A DNA stretch of 64,000 bases from Rusavskia elegans. Its lineage: Eukaryota > Ascomycota > Lecanoromycetes > Teloschistales > Teloschistaceae. The translations under genes were made by a program, and so were the position numbers. Where the stretch lies: the NCBI GenBank assembly GCA_011316305.1, contig SAUG01000001.1, positions 1-64,000 on the forward strand, written 5' to 3'. The notes below the pieces were generated by a model that was given only the letters and a program-made list of their open reading frames with translations, ran no database searches and was not told where the DNA came from. Below, piece after piece: positions 58,451 to 64,000 of the stretch; position 1 is the first letter of the stretch; each line of letters opens with the position of its first letter.

Positions 58451-59077
58451 CTACTCATCGTCATCATCCCCGTAGGGACTCCCTTTCTCCGGCCACTGGA
58501 TCCCATACACCCCCATCTTCTCCTGCACAAGCCTGCGGCGCTCCTCCTTCGTCCAACGCGACGACCGCTTCCAAGACTCCCTCAAAAGCTCCTGCTGCGT
58601 CGGATCCCCTAGCCTAGCCGCCAACCTCTCGATCGGATCCTCCGAAGCACTGTCTGCTATTTTCCATCGTTTACTGGACTTCAGCTCAGCGTCACGGAAA
58701 GCGCTTTCAAGCTCACTGCGGGCCATCCGGGCCGCTCTCGCGGCTTCCCTCACCGCTTCTCCAGGCCGGAAGCAGGGGTCCAGTTTCTTTAATTCCGTTT
58801 GTAGCTCGCCCACGTGGGTATCCAGGTCTCTCAGTTTATCACGGGTCTCTGTCTCGAAACTTTCTCTCGCTTTGGCCTTGCGTTTTCGTGCGTCCGACCA
58901 GTCGATGTATTTGCAGAAGCCGTAGCCTGTACCGGCCAGCAAACCCAGACCAACCAAGTTACCTACAACAGTGGCCCCGAACTCTTCATCCTCCTTGGCT
59001 TCAATCTTATCGCCGGCCTGGGACAGTGGTGCTGCGGATGAGTAGGCTTGAAAATGAATGAGTAAAGTAAAACCCAT
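58451..59077 (-). CDS. Small membrane/coiled-coil protein, about 208 aa
   Basis: The frame is open further upstream, but MGFTLLIHFQAYSSAAPLSQ (ATG at 59077) gives a sensible N-terminus. It has a short hydrophobic start, possibly a signal or mitochondrial targeting peptide, then a membrane-like helix (VVGNLVGLGLLAGTGYGFC, about residues 37-55). The remainder is highly charged and helical: RKRKAKARESFETETRDKL, a probable coiled coil (VGELQTELKKL), AARAARMARSELESAFRDAEL, and a C-terminal part with RESWKRSSRWTKEERRRLV. It ends in an acidic tail (GDDDDE). The family is not recognised. It may be a single-pass membrane protein with a cytoplasmic or matrix coiled coil. Confidence 0.6.
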   Translation of the reverse strand: MGFTLLIHFQAYSSAAPLSQAGDKIEAKEDEEFGATVVGNLVGLGLLAGTGYGFCKYIDWSDARKRKAKARESFETETRDKLRDLDTHVGELQTELKKLDPCFRPGEAVREAARAARMARSELESAFRDAELKSSKRWKIADSASEDPIERLAARLGDPTQQELLRESWKRSSRWTKEERRRLVQEKMGVYGIQWPEKGSPYGDDDDE

Positions 59078-59179
59078 CGTTGTAAGCTGGAACACTGACC
59101 TCTTCTGACGCTAGAACCCAAAGGACGAGCTCTCATGGCCATCGGTCTCGTCGTCATGCACATTCGGGGTACCGAGATA

Positions 59180-59256
59180 CCTACTCGATGTATCGACACG
59201 CCTATCCGAGGTACCGACATGCATATAAGTCGAGGTATCGACATGCCTATGCGAGG
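59180..59256. repeat. 21-24 bp tandem repeat, about 3.5 units
   Basis: Units run CCTACTCGATGTATCGACACG, CCTATCCGAGGTACCGACATG, CATATAAGTCGAGGTATCGACATG (split by one extra triplet) and a partial CCTATGCGAGG. It lies upstream of the small membrane protein gene. Confidence 0.7.
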
Positions 59257-60818
59257 CGCAGTTTGACCCAGGCGTTCATGGAATTAGGCCGGTCGAAAGG
59301 TGCAACGCCTCCATGGTACGGTTGTCTTTTATACTAACGCTTCTGGAAGAGGAGAACATTTGGAGTGGAGAGTACAGGAACCATATGATCTGGATCCAAG
59401 TAAAAGCAGTACTACGTAGAATCAATGTTCATCGTTAAGGTTTGGAAAGGGGTGAAGATCCCGTCTGATGACTCACCCCGACAAAAATCCCGGTTAAAAT
59501 TTGTGAACGTAAGTCGAGCACATGTCCTCGCCGTGGAGTGCACTGTGTGATGACATGATCTTCATATCGAGGGAAAGAAATAAGGTGAGCGGAGAGCCTC
59601 AGACCACGTCCATTACATCGTTCTGGTCCTGCAGCCTCAAGCCACTAAACTAAAGAGCCTGCGCCGGCTTGAGTCAGCGTGAAAGCTCTGCTGCCACAGG
59701 TAGGCCTGGGTAAGAGCAGGATAAAATGACACGTCTTTCTTTGCCTAAAGGGAAGAGTAATATGTGCGGAGAATAATCATTGAGTCCTTTCGCGAATATG
59801 AGCACCGTCTCATCCAAAGGGGTTATCTAATATCGGCCACCAAATGCCATACTCGCGTAGTTCTTGGGATACCTTGTATTGACGCGATTTTTCTTCTCTA
59901 TTTAGTCGGTCATACTACTTCTTCAATATTGGCTTGTTCTCCGGATCTTGCAGAAACGCAGCCCACCGCTCGAGTGGATTTTTCGACTCAGGATCCGCTG
60001 CTCTGATGCTTGCTTGGTATTCCGCTTCCCGCCTCTGTGCTTTAACCCCGTGTGCTTCTGTTGCTTCGCTTAGTCTCCGGGCATAATGCTCTGTGGTGTC
60101 CGCTATGGTCTTCGATGGCGATGCGCTCTATTTCCGATGTGACTTGCGGTCATGCTTTTGAGGTCTGGAATTATACTAAGTTTCGACTTTTTCCAGGATT
60201 TTCGGCCCAAAGAAGCCGATACAGATGCCTATCCACAGGGGACCGGCAACAGAATTAGCCATGCTAGAATCGGTAGAATGGGCGGGAGGAGGCATAGACA
60301 AGAAGGCTGAGGTGTCCATCAGTCGGCCATCACAAGATTTTCTCGCGATACTGACCTCTCGGCGAAGTGCGCTACATCAACCAAGCTCTTCCGGGCAATC
60401 GTGTTATGCCATTTCAAGTGATGCTTGTTGAAGCGAAGGAATGTCGTAACTTGACGTAGCGAGGCTGACGTACGGTAAGGCAATGGAGCGAACAAGTAAA
60501 AGAAGGAAAGAACACTGACGTGAGGATTGGGTGGCCTAGAAATTTTGGAAAAGCTGAAGGTAGGATACCTGGTCAAATCATGGACAAGTGCCAGCTTCGC
60601 AGCCACTGGAACCAAGAAAGTTTCGTTCCCATCCTCACCCAATCATATTCAACCTGTAGCCTTTATTCTGCGATGAAATCGCCCTACCCGAGGCGCTCCC
60701 CCAATCCATTGCGCGACCGAAATATGGATGGAATTTAACAGACTGAAAATAGCTAGATCCTGGAGATTCACCTCCCGTTCGGAACATGTCTTGTGCTATG
60801 ATACATTCTCGTCGGATT
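59257..60818. other. Intergenic region, no supported gene
   Basis: Short frames (80 codons or fewer) occur on both strands without coding character or splice continuity. No repeat or RNA gene was recognised. Confidence 0.4.
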
Positions 60819-62535
60819 TCAATTTTGTAGGTCCACATAATCTGCGAATTCGTCGCCCATGGAGGCGCGCCAGCCGATTTCGCTGCAACCGCGGTTTAGT
60901 TCTGGTATACACGACCAGCTACATCCTCTTCGAATGAGCGGTACCACCGAGGTGAACTGGTCCATACTTAGATCGGATGAGGGGACAAGCATACCCAAGT
61001 TCATCATTGTTGGAAGGGGAAAGTCCTTCGTGAAATAGTCGGGTGCTGCTCCTGTTGGCCATTGCCACCATTCAACCCATTCTGTCCTCGGAATAATATA
61101 GACCGACTTGCAGACGCTACATCGCTGGCCGCCCTCTTGTTTCAGTTTCCATGTTCGCTTCAAGCATGATTTGAGTGTCTCTGGCCCGTCTTGTGAGATG
61201 AGGTAAGGTAGCTGACTCAGCTCTGGCGATTGAGAGCATGCACGTAAGGATGCCTCAAAGAGGGAAGGAATATTGTGGCACTGGTCAAAGTAGTCTTGGT
61301 TGATGGGAGTTGATCTGTTTGTTTTGGGATAATAGGTATGGGCTGTTGTTGGCGAGGTTGAAGAATTCCGAGCGAGTGTGCCGTCGATGCGAAAGAATGC
61401 TGGTTTGTTTGAACAAGGAGTGGACGATGGTAATGTATGGTTTATCGGTCCGGGCACCGGCTCAATGAAGGGATTTGGGTGAAACCTGTAAATCTTCAAG
61501 TTTTTCGAGAGCAACTGCAGGACCTCGTACGGGAGCCATCGCAGTCTGTTGTTGCTTACATTGAATTCTCGTAGGTTTACAAGATCGCCTATCGCTGATG
61601 GAATTTCAGTAAGATTGTTGTGCCGCAAGCTTAGCACAGTCAGGTTTGATAGTTTAAAGAGCTGGCCAGGCAACTGGAGGAGCATATTATTGGCGAGATA
61701 CAGCTGGGTGTTAGGTGTAAACGCCTCGAAGTTCTGCAACCTAACATCAGGCCGCGAGATGCCGCGTTCCGCTACGAGGAACTTCAAAGGTTCAAGGGTA
61801 GATTCTTGCAGCTTGGACAGACCAAAGGACCTGTCTGTTGTCAGCGATGTGCAGATGGGTAGAATGGAAGGACTGACGCAAGGTCAACAGTCTCGATCCC
61901 GTGATCGACGCATCTACTGATCTCCTTGATTGCCGCTCTTTGTGTCCGCCAAAAAGCCTCTGTGGAGACTGGCTGAACATCCCAATAAGGGAATACTGGC
62001 CCATCGAAGCTCTCTGGGTCTTCCGAGGTTCCCCTCACTAAAGTGGGTACGGGCGCTGTTGGTATCTGGTCGTCCATTGCTAAATCTCCAATCTCATCTT
62101 CAAGATCGGCATCGCTTCCCATCCATACTCCGCTATCGATATTCCGTTTGAACTCGCGCTTGGACTTGTTGCGGATGATCGGGTTTTCCGTTTCGGGACG
62201 GTGACCCCACCATGGTCCTTTGCGTTGCCGTTTGCTGTGAGGCTCGAGGTAATTCTCGGCGGAGGCAGGATGGTCGTCACTTGAAAACAGCGGGGTGTCG
62301 CTGGAATTACCGATGCTTTCATCTTCGAGGTTTCGTTTTCGAGTTGGTGGGGAGAGTAGGCGTGGTAGCAGTTCAAGATTATCGGTTTCATACTCTGAGC
62401 GAAGGGCGTTCGGCGACACCTCCTGGCTTGCTGCTGGAGTTCCTGGCGACGGTCAGTGATATTATCACCAATGGGGATACGGCAGGTCAGATGCACTTAA
62501 CAGACCTACTCAAACGTACTTTTGACCGTGGTCAT
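60819..62535 (-). CDS. Leucine-rich-repeat protein with C-terminal CxxC segment, 530 aa, three exons
   Basis: Exons are 62535-62520 (16 nt: MTTVK plus one base), 62442-61878 and 61830-60819. Introns are 62443-62519 (GTACGT, branch CTGAC, ...CGCCAG) and 61831-61877 (GTCAGT, branch CTGAC, ...AGACAG). Spliced length is 1593 nt, exactly 531 codons. The N-terminal third is polar with basic NLS-like clusters (SPPTRKRNLED, HSKRQRKG). LRRs follow at about residues 225-300, with LYLANNMLLQLPGQLFKL, LSLRHNNLTEIP and FNVSNNRLRWLP, a short run of three or four repeats. The C-terminal part has a Cys pair and an aromatic motif (QRCSVCKSVYIIPRTEWVEWW) that I associate with fungal LRR proteins of unknown role. 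Probable protein-protein interaction scaffold, likely nuclear. Confidence 0.82.
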
Positions 62536-63697
62536 GGTCCTCCAGCGGTCAGTAATCTGCAAAATGATTCGGCGACGTGAATTGGTGTCGGGTGAGACGC
62601 GATGTCAACATTGACGTCGGATGACGTCAGCCGCTAGCCTCGTGTTCGTAGTGACAAGAATATCTGCGGCACCCCGAGGGTTGTTGACAAAACTCTTGTC
62701 GGATGTCGCTGAGGAATCGAAGCACACCATCGAACGGTTCAAACCGTCATTACCTTCTAGATTGGGCGGGTTACCCGATACTTCGATTATCCTCTACCCT
62801 CGAGTTCTGTACCGTGCGCGCAAAGAAGTGGACTGTGGTGGGGCCGTTGCCGGAGTTAGTCGGATATAGGCCTTCGCACCTTCCCCACCACTAGTTTTAT
62901 CTCGTACCTCGGTAGCATATTAGTGCTCTTTCCCGAGCTTTCATACCTTAGTTTTCATCGTCAATTCCAGAGAGGTTCTCACTGCATAGGGCAGGCTTCA
63001 AAGTGTGGTTCAGAAAGCATTCCATCACCGTTGCTCCGGACGGGACAGGCTTTTGTCCTCATGACTCCTCAAAGGCGACCACGAGCAATTGAACACATGA
63101 GTATCGTTGCCATTACATGTCGCGCATGATGTTCCGTGGTGAATGAGAGATCCATCTGTATCTGCGGGGCCCCTCGGATTGAATGGACCAAGGATGTCAT
63201 GTGTCAGGAGACTACAGCGCAACACTATGTTGGATGCATTAGGGGTAGTAAGGTAGTCTGTAAGACATGATGTTTTCTACTTCTTGCGCCTAAGTAGATA
63301 GAAATCTGGTGACGAGATTGGTTACTGTGGGACCATTCTGGACTCGGCGGACATGAGATGATTCTAGCTGTCGATGATCGAATGGGAATAGATGTAGGGA
63401 ACCAGACACGCACGCAGTTCAGCTGATCGTTGATATATCGCTGCGATTTGATTGGGATTGTTGTGGGAGTATGTTGGAGTATAAAATATGTTTTGTTTAG
63501 GATTCGGGATTTAGAAGGGAACTTGACCACAAATACTGGGTTTGAGTCCTTGACCTTGTTTATGGAATTACCATTACCCGACACATCCTAACCCAGCAAA
63601 GGAGACCGTTTCCCTCATCTTTTAAGATCCGCGGTCTTCTTATTAGAGCGTACAGAATCCAAGAATTCCGTCGCACGGAAAGGACCAAACTCATCTT
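62536..63697. other. Intergenic region, no supported gene
   Basis: Left part is the LRR gene promoter. A minus-strand frame of 119 codons (63225-63584) lies in the presumed 3' flank of the next gene and does not look coding. Nothing else is recognised. Confidence 0.4.
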
Positions 63698-64000
63698 TCA
63701 GCGACCCCTTCCCGTCCATCGATCGTCGTCTTCAGGTCCGAAGTCTTCCACTGTGGCGGATCGCAATATTGAAGGGTTTGCCTTCGAGATTGGCTCAGTA
63801 GCCGAACGCTTGATCAGATTTTTGCCGGTGTCTCGCGCCATTCCCTCGTCTTCTTGAAACCTGGCTCGCCGATGCGTTTGGCTTGTAATCTCATCGTTTG
63901 GTTCTGGACCAGAAAAGGAGTCAGTTCCTGTATCATGATGGACCGAGGCTAAATTCACTGCCGATGATTTATGAGCGAGTTCATTCGATGGCTTTGCCGC
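63698..64000 (-). CDS. 3' end of a gene running off the window, hypothetical
   Basis: A minus-strand frame is open from the window edge to a stop at 63698, showing 100 codons. The visible part is polar and disordered (DTGTDSFSGPEPNDEITSQ, HRRARFQEDEGMARDTGKN, SATVEDFGPEDDDRWTGRGR), typical of the tail of a larger fungal protein. The internal GTG at 63958 is not a start; the gene must begin beyond 64,000. No domain is visible. Confidence 0.55.
   Translation of the reverse strand, partial: AAKPSNELAHKSSAVNLASVHHDTGTDSFSGPEPNDEITSQTHRRARFQEDEGMARDTGKNLIKRSATEPISKANPSILRSATVEDFGPEDDDRWTGRGR

Overview
This is a nuclear genome window from a filamentous ascomycete (Pezizomycotina). The evidence is short introns of about 46-110 nt with GTRNGY donors and CTRAY branch sites, a QDE-2-type Argonaute, a Gemin2 homologue, and a large AT-rich block whose retroelement reading frames are broken mainly by TAA/TAG codons. 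That last pattern is what repeat-induced point mutation (RIP, CpA to TpA) leaves. I cannot name the species.

Layout. 1-343 is the edge of an AT-rich repeat tract. 344-12,519 is gene-bearing: a membrane-anchored hypothetical protein, two coiled-coil proteins with introns, a C2H2-like zinc-finger protein, a small single-copy-looking pseudogene with five stops that all fit C-to-T change, and a two-exon Gemin2/SIP1 homologue. About 12,960-41,930 is a roughly 29 kb AT-rich island with no intact gene.

The island can be resolved into nested elements. A hAT DNA transposon (12,991-24,592, 8-bp target duplication CGCGTAAT) contains a full-length Ty3/gypsy element (14,168-22,697, 241-bp LTRs, 5-bp duplication CTATT). 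That element in turn holds a 413-bp hAT-type MITE (duplication GCTAGATA) and a 0.6-kb GGCTAA-rich non-autonomous repeat. A second copy of the same Ty3/gypsy element lies inverted at 29,405-36,881. It is flanked by a minus-strand Ty1/copia relic and by a gag-like relic with a CCHC-type knuckle. A second GGCTAA-rich repeat sits at the right edge of the island.

Right of the island are an intron-containing tRNA-Glu(UUC), about 5 kb of gene-poor sequence with a short gag-like fragment, and then a complete four-exon Argonaute gene (minus strand, 1192 aa, catalytic tetrad D-E-D-D). After these come two small ORFs overlapping by ATGA, a minus-strand gene of uncertain structure, a 668-aa protein with internal repeats and an unrecognised C-terminal domain, ribosomal protein eS27 (four exons, the first coding only for the initiator Met), a small membrane/coiled-coil protein, an LRR protein with a 16-nt first exon, and the 3' end of one more gene at the window edge.

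Functionally the genes are not an operon or an obvious cluster. Gemin2 (snRNP assembly), Argonaute (RNA silencing) and eS27 (40S ribosome) are housekeeping or genome-defence genes. The island itself records RIP acting on nested transposons next to them.
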